Positions 20,047 through 30,447 of a DNA stretch of 64,000 nt are shown one piece after another. The notes under the pieces are model-generated. The model saw only the letters and a list, made by a program, of their open reading frames with translations. It did no database searches and was not told the origin of the DNA. The position numbers and the translations under genes are program-made. This DNA is from Caecitellus pseudoparvulus (taxonomy: Eukaryota > Bigyra: Bicosoecida), in contig CBFFRQ010000038.1 of the NCBI GenBank assembly GCA_965644315.1, positions 62,001-126,000 of the forward strand. Direction: 5' to 3'. Positions within the stretch are counted from its first letter, which is position 1, and each line of letters starts with the position of its first letter.

Positions 20047-22602
20047 TCAAGCAGGTGGGTTTTGCCTGCCACTGAGCCCTGCCCGTTCCCAGCTGGCGAC
20101 CACTGCCGGGAAGTCTTCCAGCAACTCTTGCCTGGAGAACCACTCATCCTCACTCACATCTGTGCCAGCCCAGTGGACCTTGTACATGCACGTGGAACCC
20201 TTGACGCGCTCCTCGACGATGTGCTCAATGAAGTCGGTGGCCTCCTCCTCTTGCGGTGGAGACACATGAGCCGGCACCGAGACAGGGCCAGCCGTCGCCC
20301 GCTCCGCGACAGCGTGGGGCTGACTCGTCGCCCCTCCCGCCCTGGGCGCTTCCCAGGGCTGGGCTGCATGCTTGCCCCACTCCGGGCCTGCCGCGTGGCG
20401 CTCTGCCGCCTCGGCGTCAGCTTCAGCGGCAGCATTCAAGGCGCGTGCTTGCGCCCGCAGGGCGGCGTTGGCGTCCACGAGGTACTTCAGCACGTAGCTC
20501 TGGTTGGTGAGCTCCTCCTCTCGCTGGGCCTGGGCAGCTGCTGCCAAGGCGAGGGAGCGCTTGGCGGATGCCCAGGCCTTGCCAGCGCCGCCCAGTGTCG
20601 CGCCCACCGCCTGCACAACACGATGCATGCGTTCTGCGAGTTCTTCGCAGTGAGCAGCTAGAGTGGCAGCATCGGCGGTGTTTGGATCGGGGTGCTGCAC
20701 CTCAAGGCGCTGCAAGGCGAGCGCCACATGTTCGTCGCCAGCAAGCATCCCAGGGTGTGCCGTGTGCACACTGTCCATGGCCGCGCTGGCCTTGTACCCG
20801 CCCAAGTGCGGCCCAAACTCGCTCGCAGTGCGCTCGCCCAGTGGATCTGCAGCGGCCATGCTTGCCTCCGTAATGGCACGTGAGCCATCTGCTCGGTGCT
20901 GCAAGGCAGCGGCTGCAGCCCACTGCTCCGCCAAGGCCGTGTCCTGCTCCAGGGCCCCACGCACGACGCCCAGACAAGCGTCGTACATGTTTGTCAACAT
21001 GCCGAACAGCCGACTGGCCAAGGCACCTGGGGCCGTCCCACTGCTTCTGGGAGCAGATCTCGAGGGGGAGGGTGGCAGGGCTGCCTGGTGTCGCTGGGCC
21101 TGGGCCAAGGCTGCGTCTAAGGCCTGCTTTAGCTCCCGAATGCGCCCTTCGTACCGATCAGCATCCTGTCGTGCCTGGGCCATGAATCGCCTCTCCACGC
21201 TGGCCAGCTGCGCCTGCAGCCGGGCACAGAGGACGGCGTAGTCCACGGCCTGGTGTTGGACTGGGCGTGACGCCACACGCATGCAGCGGCTAGCGAACTG
21301 CAGGGTGCTTAGGGTCTCCCCCGCGGAGCGCACTTCCGGGGACAGGGTGGCGATGAGGTAAGTGCTGGCGTCACCCCCAAGGCAGTCACTGAGCAGGCGG
21401 GTGAGCTTGGAGTCACGAAAGGGGATGTGCCCGCCGCTCTGCCCTGCCAAGGCGGCGATGACGTTGCCCAGGGCTGACAGGGACTGATTGATGCTGCGAG
21501 CCTCCACCAGCCGGGTGCCCTTGCTCGTGGTGCGGCGCACACGCTCGGAGCCTGCGAGGTCCACAAGCATGAGCTTGCCGGTGAGGACCTGGGAGGTCTC
21601 CTGGCCCTGCACGAGGGTGGAGCCTTCCTGGCGCACGTGCACGGTGAGGATGGTGTGGGCACGGGAGGAGGTGGCGTTCATGGCGGTGGGGCCCATGGCC
21701 CGGTTGGCCAGGCCCCAGTTCAGCAGCTCCACTGCCTCGCGGAAGGACAGGACGGGCAGCTCTTGCAGCCCGTCGACGTAAAAGCCACGCCCCGGTGCCT
21801 CGCGCACTGGCAAACCCTCTGCACGGGCGCCAGCCACCACCTGCTCCCTTGCACGGGCGGTTTGCCCTGGGTGGCGGCCGCGTCCCCGTCCGTCAATGTC
21901 GGCGCTGCTGATGCGGGTGCTGGACTGCCAGGACGGGGTGGCAGCACCCTCTGCCGTGGCAGTGCTGCCCATTCCACCACGGGTGGCAGCCATGGGCTGT
22001 GAAAATAGGTCGTGCACAGACTCCAGGTATACTTGCACGAAAGACATGGTAACGCTCCACGTCTGCTCAGGGCTTTGCGCGATGGCACCGAAAATGTGGG
22101 AGAGCGCCCTCGGGATCAGGCCCATGGGCTGTGTTGCCACCTCTTCTAAGATTCCCATCGTGTATGTTTTCCCAGTGCCAGTTTGGCCGTACTGTGCGGG
22201 TGAAGCAAGGTATGCCGTGGCGGAAATTGAGGCCAGGTGAAGCTTCGCCTGCATGATGAAACTCACAGCCAGTATGGACCCATGGTAGCCCTGGAGCACC
22301 TTTGCAACAAGAGGACCACCAACTACATTATATACGTCATCCTGCCGCACGGAAGCACAGAGGCAATGCTGAGAGGTAGCGCACGGCTGCCGAGGCTGGC
22401 GCTGGCAGCTCACCTGCGTGCTACTCGGCCCAAACACGGCATCATAGGCGTAGGCCCTGGCCTTTCCCCCCACATCCAAAGAGACGGATTGCCCACTTCG
22501 ACTGCTGTCCACTGTTACAGCAACTGGATCCCCTGGCACGCCCGGCCGGCATCGCACTGCAACTTTTACGCGTTCCTGACCAGTGGCAGATGCCCTGGCC
22601 AT
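20047..22602 (-). CDS. Kinesin with N-terminal motor, coiled coil and C-terminal chromodomain
   Basis: Exons 22414-22602, 22267-22341 and 20047-22191 give about 802 residues. Introns are 72 and 75 nt with gtgag donors, and the second splice junction sits directly before the P-loop. The motor domain starts at once (ERVKVAVRCRP) and shows YGQTGTGKTYTM (P-loop), NATSSRAHTIL (switch I), VDLAGSERVRR (switch II), SINQSLSALGNVIAAL and IPFRDSKLTRLLSDCLGG. About 330 residues of Ala/Gln/Glu-rich helix follow, likely coiled coil with breaks. Bases 20086-20232 encode a chromodomain: FIEHIVEERVKG, YKVHWAGTDVSEDEWFS, then a C-terminal helix with VVASWE. Both domains are in one uninterrupted exon. Chromodomains usually read methylated histone tails, so a motor tethered to chromatin is the natural inference. 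The kinesin subfamily is not assigned. Confidence 0.88.
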   Translation of the reverse strand: MARASATGQERVKVAVRCRPGVPGDPVAVTVDSSRSGQSVSLDVGGKARAYAYDAVFGPSSTQVSCQRQPRQPCATSQHCLCASVRQDDVYNVVGGPLVAKVLQGYHGSILAVSFIMQAKLHLASISATAYLASPAQYGQTGTGKTYTMGILEEVATQPMGLIPRALSHIFGAIAQSPEQTWSVTMSFVQVYLESVHDLFSQPMAATRGGMGSTATAEGAATPSWQSSTRISSADIDGRGRGRHPGQTARAREQVVAGARAEGLPVREAPGRGFYVDGLQELPVLSFREAVELLNWGLANRAMGPTAMNATSSRAHTILTVHVRQEGSTLVQGQETSQVLTGKLMLVDLAGSERVRRTTSKGTRLVEARSINQSLSALGNVIAALAGQSGGHIPFRDSKLTRLLSDCLGGDASTYLIATLSPEVRSAGETLSTLQFASRCMRVASRPVQHQAVDYAVLCARLQAQLASVERRFMAQARQDADRYEGRIRELKQALDAALAQAQRHQAALPPSPSRSAPRSSGTAPGALASRLFGMLTNMYDACLGVVRGALEQDTALAEQWAAAAALQHRADGSRAITEASMAAADPLGERTASEFGPHLGGYKASAAMDSVHTAHPGMLAGDEHVALALQRLEVQHPDPNTADAATLAAHCEELAERMHRVVQAVGATLGGAGKAWASAKRSLALAAAAQAQREEELTNQSYVLKYLVDANAALRAQARALNAAAEADAEAAERHAAGPEWGKHAAQPWEAPRAGGATSQPHAVAERATAGPVSVPAHVSPPQEEEATDFIEHIVEERVKGSTCMYKVHWAGTDVSEDEWFSRQELLEDFPAVVASWERAGLSGRQNPPA

Positions 22603-22693
22603 GATGGCAGTGCCCCCTTCGCACACAGCACACTGACATGGACAGGGTGCAGTCACTGAACGTTTGTGTGCTTGCCTGGCCCTTTGGCGTTCT

Positions 22694-23707
22694 TCACACT
22701 GCACCGGGGAGGACGGCGTCAGGCGGTGTACTCCTAATTCTGGCTGTGGCGCTGGATTGCGCACTCAGCCGCCACGTCACATCCAGACGCTGCCCCAGCG
22801 CAGAGACCAGCTCAGAAGGAAGCTGAAAGTCGCTCTGTGTTTGTTGTGTGGGCGCAGGCGCATGGGCTACAATCACAGCGTTCAAGTGTGGGGGGTAGTG
22901 GCCGGCAGCGCCCTTGTTCAGGCAACAAGCCAGCCCCACACGCCACGCGTCGCCCACAGCTGCCGCTACGGTATGCATGATACTCTCTTGCAGCGCTTGC
23001 AGCTCTGTTCCGTCCTGGTCAGCCTGGCCCAGCGTGTTCAGGAGGAGAACGCCGCCAGGGGAGACGAGGGATGCGGCTGCGCACAGCATGTCTTGGGTGG
23101 CTACGGCTGCATGCGGCGCAAGGAGACTCCCAGAAGCAGGCTTTTCCTCAGGGACGTCGAGAACGACGGCGTCGAACGCCGCGCACCCGAGCTTGGAGGG
23201 CTGCGCCAGCGTCTGCGTCGCATCGCACGTGCGCAGGGACAGTGTGAGGCCGACCTTCCGCGCCACAGCCTCGGCGAGCCCCGTGGCCAGGCCTCCAACG
23301 ACTTCGCTGATCTCTAATCCCACTGCTGTCACGCCCCCCACTCCCGCCCACCCATGGGCGGCCGCGACAGCGAGCTCCCCGAGCCCAAGGCCAGCCAAGA
23401 GCAAAGCTGGCCGCTGGGTGTTGCCAAGGGCAGCGTGAAGACAGGCAAGCATGAGAACGTGGTAAGGGAGGACTGGAAGGCTTGGGTCGGACAGGAATAT
23501 CGCACTGTGCACGGGCCCAGCTTGGACCTCTGTTGTGCTCGGGGCGTCGGTGCTTTGGGAGCTGACCAGGCGCAATTCCCGCACCACGCCGGCTGGGTGG
23601 TGCACGTCCAAGACGCACACCCAGCGAGTGGCGCAGTCGCCGTCCGGGAGACAAGCCACTATTTCACCGCTTGGGGTGATGCCGTGACCACCCTCCCCCG
23701 CTGCCAT
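22694..23707 (-). CDS. METTL13-like (eEF1A-KNMT / spermidine-synthase fold) methyltransferase
   Basis: A single frame of 337 residues starts at ATG 23707. It carries a SAM-binding motif I (LLLAGLGLGELAVAA) after a conserved PYHVLMLACLHAAL helix, then AVGLEISEVV (acidic end of strand 2), FDAVVLDVPEE (motif for strand 4) and SPGGVLLLNTL. This order, including the helix with Tyr-His before motif I, matches the spermidine-synthase-like C-terminal domain of METTL13, which methylates translation elongation factor eEF1A. Only this domain is present; human METTL13 has two methyltransferase domains. An upstream 5' exon cannot be excluded, because a short ATG frame begins at 23792. The gap to kinesin is 91 bp on the same strand. 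The exact substrate is inferred only. Confidence 0.62.
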   Translation of the reverse strand: MAAGEGGHGITPSGEIVACLPDGDCATRWVCVLDVHHPAGVVRELRLVSSQSTDAPSTTEVQAGPVHSAIFLSDPSLPVLPYHVLMLACLHAALGNTQRPALLLAGLGLGELAVAAAHGWAGVGGVTAVGLEISEVVGGLATGLAEAVARKVGLTLSLRTCDATQTLAQPSKLGCAAFDAVVLDVPEEKPASGSLLAPHAAVATQDMLCAAASLVSPGGVLLLNTLGQADQDGTELQALQESIMHTVAAAVGDAWRVGLACCLNKGAAGHYPPHLNAVIVAHAPAPTQQTQSDFQLPSELVSALGQRLDVTWRLSAQSSATARIRSTPPDAVLPGAV

Positions 23708-23978
23708 GCTTCATCGGTGTTTCGCTTGGCGGCACGCGGTGTTGGGGGGGGTTGAGCAGCACAAGGTTCCAAATGCGGCCGCGCAGCTCCATGGGCAAGC
23801 AGGGACGATAACTGCTGCCAGGCCGCGGAAGGCGCTGAATTATGGCAGTTCTGCATGGCTGCCGTCAGCTCGCCGCAGCGTGCCCCTGGCTACACTTGCA
23901 CCGTGCGTGCCTTGCGCGAAGCTGCCACTGTCACCGCCGCGATACGTCACGTGTGCGTGCTTGTAGGGCGCAGCGACT

Positions 23979-26900
23979 TCAATCATCGTCTGACTCGTCG
24001 AAGATGGTGCCAGATGGGGCGATGCTGGACACCTGTGAGGCCGGCAGGTCACGGCCCGGTGCAGCAGCCTCCCGTTGCCCCCCCATCCCTGCCTCAACAT
24101 GCTCCCCCTCCTCCCCCTCCTCCTCGTCATCAAAGAGCACTCGAGGTGGGGGTGCACGCGCCTTGGGTGTGCCAAGGTCCTCATCTTCGTCGCTGTCCAG
24201 CACTGCCGCCAGCTTGCCTTGCACCTGCCTGGTTGCTGCTTCGTCCACAGGGCGGGACACTTGGCTCAGCCGAGCAGCCTCCGCTTCGCTGCCACTGTCT
24301 GAGTCTGAGTCTACGACAGCTGCACGGAGCCTGCGCCGGCGTTTGGCAGGGCTGGGGGCGCCGCTTCCGGCACTGCTAGGGGGCTGGGAGCTGCCACTGG
24401 CCGATCCGGCGCCTGAGCCAGCTGAGGGAGGAGCTTCGTGGCTGGAGGGTGAGGCAGCGGCCTTGGTCGGTGTCGCTGGAGATGGCTCCTGCTCTGCCTC
24501 GGCAGCATCCACAGGCCTGGGCAGGCGCAGGAGCAGGGCGTCCAGGCCAGATGCCGCCTGCAGCAATGTGGGCGTGGGCGCGTGGCCAGGGAAGCGCCAC
24601 CAGACCTTGCCTGGGCCGGAGGGGGGGCGGGCACCGACTTCCCTCAGCAGCGCAGTCACGATGGCCTTGCTGCACCACGCGAACTCCGCCGCATGCAGGG
24701 GCACCAGGGCGAAGTCTGCCTCTGCAGACTCCTCCCACACGCCCGCTGCACCCATGTACGTCCCGTCAACCTCACCACAGGCGGGGTCTGCTGCGGGGGT
24801 CGGCGCGGCATCTGGACCGCCTCGCAGATGCCGCGCACACAGCACACGGTGCAGCTGCTGCCGCACCCACAGCACGGCCCTCACGCCGCCGCCGTCCGTC
24901 GCCACTCCCCGCAGTGTGGCTGTATCAGCCGTGATACCGGTGAACCCGCCAGGCATCACGGCAGCAGCCGGCAACGCAGTGACTTCTGCCGGCACGGTGG
25001 AGTCACTGTGCAGGGCAAAGGAGCCGCCAAGTCGCTCGGCGACAGCCGTGGCCTGGGTGTAAGCGGCAGTGGCTGGACCCAGCACGGGACCTGTGGCAGC
25101 TGGCGTCTCCACGTGGAGGCGCAGGTGTTTGACACGCCGAGCGACCTGCGTCGCAGTGCGACCAGCAGCCTCCAGCTCAGGTACTGCTGCGAGGAGTTCG
25201 AAGACTGAATCCATGCCAGCGTAGCGAGGGTAGTGCTGGGCCAGGAGCGCGTCCTGTGCGGCTGTCCAGCGCCCCGCTCGGCCTGAGCCTTGTGTGGGGC
25301 TGTCCTTCTGGCGCCGCTTCGGGGCACCGGACGCCTCCCGTCTGCGTTGGGCTGCCTCTGCCTTCTTGGCTTTGGTGAGTTCTGGATCCTCCAGGGGTGC
25401 CCACACGCGCTCTTCCTGCTCCGCGTCAAACTCGGCCTCATCAGCGTCGTCGTCATCCAACGCCCGTGCAATGGCGATCTCCCGCTCCACTCGGGCATCG
25501 GCAAGCTCGCGCTTGGAGGGGCCCCGCCCGCCCGAGGCGTCCTGGTCCAGAGGCGTGTACCCCCGCGCGATGCGCCCGTTGGCTGCCCGATCACGCTTGA
25601 CCAGGGCTTCCACGAAGATGAGGGGGTCGGCCATGGCAGCGGCGGCGAAGTGGCGCACCAGACGCCGCACTACTCGGACCAAGTCTGCGTTGACAGGGGA
25701 CGCCACCAGCACACGGTCGCCCAGGAGACGGTGGTAGGTGCGCAGGGCGGGCAGGCTCCACCACATGGGCTCGAAGGTGTACATGCGTGGAGCTGGGGGC
25801 TCTGGGCCCACCTTGCCCGCCTTCTCCCAAGCCCGGTGCTCCCGCTCTGAGGGGGACACACCCGCTTTGGGGTTGGGCAGGGTGGACAGGCGGTGCATGA
25901 AGATGGCGATGTGGCGGTTGGTGGTGGGGGTGTTGGCGCGGTAGTGAGCCAGCAGCGTCGTGTACGCCTCCACTGTGTGTGCGTTGGCGAATTTCACCAA
26001 GAAGGCGTCCAGGGACACCTCCCGCTCCTGCACCCGGCGCATGGCAGCCTCTGCTGCAACCTCGTCCTCCTCCTCGTCGTACTGGGCTCCATCCCCCAGC
26101 TCACCCGCAGACCGACCACTTGCGCGCCGCCGACGCCGGCGTTTGCCCCGCACCCGCACGCCTGACCGCGCCAGTGCCCCCACCGCCCGCACGACAGCGT
26201 GCGCCCCAGCCACCAGCGCAGTCAGGAAGCGGGTCGTGAAGCGGCCGGGCTCGTACTTGGCCAGCAGGTGCGGCACGACGTCCAGGGTGTCTGCTTCGGC
26301 GAGGGCCCCCCTGCGCAAGCTCTCTGCGACAAGCTCTGCCTTGGGGTGGGCACTGTCCAGCACCCCTGCTGCCATGGTCATGAACTCCTTCAGCAGGGCC
26401 ACGGCAACATGCAGGGAGTCGTACTGGCGCCCGCCCAGCGCCTCGTCAAGGACCTGCAGCACCAACTTCAACGTGGGGTACTCCAAACTCACGTGGGTGT
26501 TGCCCATGGTGAAGTGGGCCTCAGGCGCAAGCTTCCCGCCAGGCGGCAGCGCTGCCTGCGCCGCCTTCACCTGTGCCGACGCTACACACCGCTGCAGGCA
26601 CAGGGCGAACGTGGCGAGGGCCATGTAGTTGCGCCGATCTCGCTCTGCCGTCACCGTCGTCAGGCTCAGGCGGCGCAGGACAATGCGCACGAGGCGAGGG
26701 TAGGCGGACTCCAGCAGGGCGAGACCCCAGTTGTACAGCACCATGCGTGCCTCGTGGTGGATGCCGGAGGTGTCCAGGGGTGCACGCCCAGACGCAGACA
26801 GGTGCGACGCCACCCGCGTGGTCAGGCTGCTGCTGGCGCCTGCAGCAGGGGGTGTGTCGGTCTGGGAGTATCGCTTGCGGCGCTGGGGTTTGCGGGCGGG

Positions 26901-28043
26901 CTGGCGGGTTGGGGCGGCGCCCCGGCCCAGGTGGCTCACGACCATGCGCCCAGCCCCCTGCACATGCTTGGTGAAGAGACCCGTGAATCGGCTGTGTCGC
27001 CCCGAGGCAGCCTTGCTCCTGGCTGCGCGCTCTGCGCCAAGGGCCAGCGCCAGTGGATCTGCCTCTGGCGCTGCAGATGGGGTGCTGGGGTTCACGGAAA
27101 GTGCAGAGTGCAGCTGCTGCTGCTCGGCAGCTGCTGCCTCCGCCAGGACTTCTGCGTCCACACCGCCCACGAGGGCAGCGAGGGTGTCCAGCAGGAACAT
27201 CGTGTGTTCCGCGTTGTCCCGTTCCTCGCTGAGGGCGGCCATGGTGATGAGTGCCTGTGCCAGCCCCACCTCCTCCAGCGCCAGCAGGAACTGCTCGTTC
27301 AGAGAGGCGGAGGGCGCGGCGTCACCCCGGGAAGACCTGGGGTTGGGCACCAGGAGAAGGTTCTTGAGGACGAGGAGGGTGTACTGGATGAGCGTGTCGT
27401 CCTCTGGGGCACGGTCGCTGCCGTGCCGAGCCAGCGCGTCCACGAAGGCAGTCATGAGCAGGGACAAGAAGGAGTCGTGGCAGGCCGCAGCTTTGATGCT
27501 CTGCAGTTGGCTGTTCAGGATGCCCAAGAACTCTGGCCGCACTGTGTGACTGCCGCCAGCCTCCTCCGTCAGCGGCGCCGTGAGCAGCACCAGTAGGCGC
27601 AGGCCATGCCTCAAAACCACCCTGAGCCAGAGGCGGGAGCAGGAGCGTAAGGCGCACGAGCAGGCGGGCAGCATGACTGGGAGACGCACTCATGCTGTGT
27701 GTTGTGCACCATGAGCGGGATGACGACGTTCTCTGCAAGCTTCACTTCGTTCAGCATGCGGCGAACCTTGCCAGTTGCATCGTCCCTATTCCGCAGCTTG
27801 CTGGGTTGGGGCAAAGAGCAGCGTGTTGGCGCCCATGCACGGACGCGCTCGCACAGGCCTCGCCACGCACGCTGTGAGGTCAATGAAAGCAGACTCTGTG
27901 GCGGATGTTGTGTGCATCTTCCGCAGCACAGCGCCAGTGGCGTCTGCGTCAAGGTCCACCGTGGCGTCCACCTGCGCCAGGTCCTCAATGGACGTCAGGC
28001 ACTTCGCCCGCAAGATCTTGTCGGCGATCTCATCGCGATCCAT
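23979..28043 (-). CDS. Timeless/Tof1-like replication fork protection protein
   Basis: Exons 27871-28043, 27690-27800 and 23979-27621, with 70- and 68-nt introns (both gtgcgt donors), give about 1308 residues. The spliced N-terminus reads SAFIDLTAKLRNRDDATGK, then NEVKLAENVVIPLMVHNTQH, and continues into VVLRHGLRLLVLLTAPLTEE and TLLVLKNLLLVPNP, the armadillo-like TIMELESS domain. A mid region has FIVERL-type helices and Lys/Arg-rich linkers (RRRRRASGRSAGEL). GRWTAAQDALLAQHYP followed by RTATQVARRVKHLRL is a Myb-like segment, as in the PARP-binding part of animal Timeless. The C-terminus is acidic and Ser-rich. With Tipin partners, such proteins stabilise replication forks and cohesion. No Tipin homologue is in the window. 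Confidence 0.85.
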
Positions 28044-28551
28044 GGTCTGTAAGGGCTCTTCCTTTCGCCTGTTGGCGCCAGGTCAGGGCAGAAGCGCTGC
28101 CTGGGCTGCCCTGGCGTTCAAAAGCCTCACGCGGGGAAGTGCAGTGCCGTTATCCCAAGCCCCTCGCAAGGTGGTTCTCGCAAAGCACGGCACAGCAGGT
28201 GCATTGGAGCGGACGCATGACACATGGCAAGTGCGACCGCACGACATTCAACGGTATTTCATTTTGGCCGCGGCATGGGTGCAATATGAAGGGGCCTCAC
28301 AGCGGCTGGCCTGCTGGTGCGGCAAACCAGCATGGCCATGCTTTCCGCAACCCATCGAATGACAATCCAGCCCCTGACACGGACGTGGAAAGACCATCGT
28401 GCTAGCACTGTCCCACAAGTGCATGCCCTCCCCTCCTGCGTGATGGCGGGCTGGCGGGGGTTCACCGTAGCCAGGCCCGGCCCCCGCTGCTCCCCGCAGA
28501 CACCGCTGCCAGCACAGCGCAACCTCAGCTGTCAGGCGGCAAGCCAGCCCC
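28044..28551. promoter_or_regulatory. 508-bp intergenic: 5' region of Timeless gene and 3' region of LC8 gene
   Basis: Both flanking genes are on the minus strand, so this stretch should hold the Timeless promoter and the LC8 3' UTR. Open frames under 170 codons cross it on both strands, but none has a domain or codon pattern that convinces me. No RNA gene or repeat was recognised. Confidence 0.4.
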
Positions 28552-28937
28552 TCATGCCTTCCATACGAGCACGTTCACGCCCGCGTACACTGAAAGGTAA
28601 GCGTAGCATTTGATCTTCTGCGTGACAAATGCGCCGAAGCTGCGGCCCACGACGACGTTCCAGCCCTTGCCGGCTTCAAAGAGCTTCTCCACGCGCTCAC
28701 GAATGCGCGTGGCCAGGGCGCTGTACACGAGGGCTGTGGGGGGGGACATCTCGAACTCGTCCCTGCACACCTCCTGCAAAATGGTCATGTGCTCCTTGGA
28801 CAAGTCCTCGGCTGCGCAGGGAAGCGGGGGCGGAAGCACCGTTCCGTGAGAGCCCTCGATTAGGCTACGCAGGACAAAGGCATGCCACACTGTGCTGGCC
28901 ACGCACCATACACGTAGGGCTGCTTCAGCATGGGCAT
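28552..28937 (-). CDS. Dynein light chain LC8-type
   Basis: Two exons, 28907-28937 and 28552-28811, separated by a 95-nt intron (gtgcgt...gcgcag), give 96 residues. The product starts MPMLKQPYVYAEDLSKEHM and continues with KGWNVVVGRSFGAFVTQK and CYAYLSVYAGVNVLVWKA, the LC8 core (WxxxVGxxFGxxVT and the C-terminal beta strands). LC8 dimers bind short motifs in dynein intermediate chain and many other partners. They occur in cytoplasmic and axonemal dynein. The length is typical (LC8 is about 89-100 residues). The tiny first exon was found by phase and by the helix that LC8 requires before the core; the start could also be the second Met codon, two codons later. Confidence 0.85.
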
Positions 28938-29152
28938 GGCGACGGCGTGGTGTGAGGAGGCGCGATCTGAGAGTGCGCAAGTTCCGCACTGCACAACCCG
29001 CTGCACAGCAGGCAAACGAACAGGCTCAGCAAGGAGGCAGTTATCCAGGCGCTGCAATCACCGCACTGTACCGGCGAAGCCGTGAATTACGTTCAGGTGG
29101 GAAGATGATTTGCTGCTGGGTCGTCAGTGCTGGCGCAGACGCAGCGTCGCGG

Positions 29153-30220
29153 TCACTTCAGCGCCCGGACCATAGCGATGTCGCGGTCCAGCGCAGCTCG
29201 CCGGCGAGACGCCTCCAGCAGGCGTGCCTCGGCCACCAGGGAGTGCTGGCGTGGAGCCCGCGCAGAGGAGGCAGCCGTGCCGGCGCGTGCCTTGGCTGCC
29301 TTCCGGCTGTGGTCAATGTCTGCCATGATGCGTTTGTGCTGCGCCTCCCGGTCAGGCACGGCGGGGGCCAGGCGGGCGCTGTCCACGTTGTCGTCAAACA
29401 CGCGGTTGGGCTCCCGCTGCCGCCCGCCAAACGCGAAGGAGTTCTTCAGCTTTGCGTCCAGGCGGGCGGCGAACGCGTCTCGAGCTGCACCATCACCACT
29501 TTCCACGGCAGCCGAGCCTGCAGAGGCCAGGGGTGATCTGGCGCCGCTGTGGCTGGGCGGACTGCTGGGCGCGCCGTGTGGCGTTTCGCCGTGCGTTGCA
29601 GCAGCCCACGCTGGGTCATACTGTGAGTACTGGAAGTTGTCGGCTGCGCCGTGGGACGGCGTGTCTGCACGGCCCATGCCCAGGACAGAGCTGTACTTTG
29701 TGGCTTGGTGGCCGCCCTGCTTCAGCAGCGTCGTGCGGTGGCCGCCAGATGCCACGGGCGCGTGGAAACGCAAGTCGCCACGCAGCATGTCACGCTTGCC
29801 CTCCCGCTGCAGCACCTGCGTCGTCTGGTGGTCAATGAACTTGCGGCCTCGACGGAGGGCGTCCGCTGCACCACCATCGTCGTGCGCGAGGATGTTGCCG
29901 TTGCGGTCCCGAGCCTGCACGATGCGCTGGCGCCTGGCTTCCGCAGCAGCTTCGGCGCGTGCCGCACGCGCTGCCTGCGCAGCCTCCCGCTCAGCGGCAG
30001 GGTTGATGGCTGCGGCAGGGCGGCGGTGGAAACCCTTTGTAAATCGTGTTGTGCGGGAGCTGGGGGATTCCTGGGGAAGGGCGTCTGGTGCAGGGGCCAT
30101 GCCGTCTTGGCTTAGCACGTTGTAGCCTCGTGCGGTATTTGGATCCGGAAACGTCCGACGTCCGCGGCGGTGGCTGCTCTCCCGCATAAAAAATGCGCCG
30201 CCCATGGGGGTTGGCTCCAT
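29153..30220 (-). CDS. Uncharacterised 355-residue basic, Ala/Arg-rich protein
   Basis: A single frame begins with ATG 30220 (MEPTPMGGAFFMRESS) and stops at 29153. I recognise no domain. Visible features are DPNTARGYNVLSQDG near the N-terminus, a long Ala/Arg/Glu-rich helix at about residues 70-105 (likely coiled coil), a middle region rich in Gly, Ser, Pro and His (about 170-240), and a charged C-terminal helix with REAQHKRIMADIDHSR. The spacing of short ordered motifs in a basic, low-complexity background resembles structural or microtubule-associated proteins, but that is only an impression. It lies between LC8 and a CDPK on the same strand, 215 and 227 bp away. Confidence 0.7.
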   Translation of the reverse strand: MEPTPMGGAFFMRESSHRRGRRTFPDPNTARGYNVLSQDGMAPAPDALPQESPSSRTTRFTKGFHRRPAAAINPAAEREAAQAARAARAEAAAEARRQRIVQARDRNGNILAHDDGGAADALRRGRKFIDHQTTQVLQREGKRDMLRGDLRFHAPVASGGHRTTLLKQGGHQATKYSSVLGMGRADTPSHGAADNFQYSQYDPAWAAATHGETPHGAPSSPPSHSGARSPLASAGSAAVESGDGAARDAFAARLDAKLKNSFAFGGRQREPNRVFDDNVDSARLAPAVPDREAQHKRIMADIDHSRKAAKARAGTAASSARAPRQHSLVAEARLLEASRRRAALDRDIAMVRALK

Positions 30221-30447
30221 GCCTGTTTGCTGTTTTTATCCTTTGCGCCGCACAAGCACACCTTGCCAGCTGCCAGAGCTCGTCACGCAGTAGGGTCGCC
30301 GCGACAGTGCAGTTTCCGCAAGCACCGAGACACTCAACACGCATGCAGCGAGGAGACCATGTGTGTAGAAGGTGGCAACTGCGCCCGCTGCCTGCGATGC
30401 ATTTTGCGGCAGGCGGCAGGAATGCGGGGGCGGGACCGTGCCCCCCG

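Noticed and set aside
20086-20232. Chromodomain as a leftover of a chromovirus-type retrotransposon
   Set aside because: No integrase, RNase H, RT or LTR sequence is nearby, and the domain is in frame at the end of a conserved single exon.
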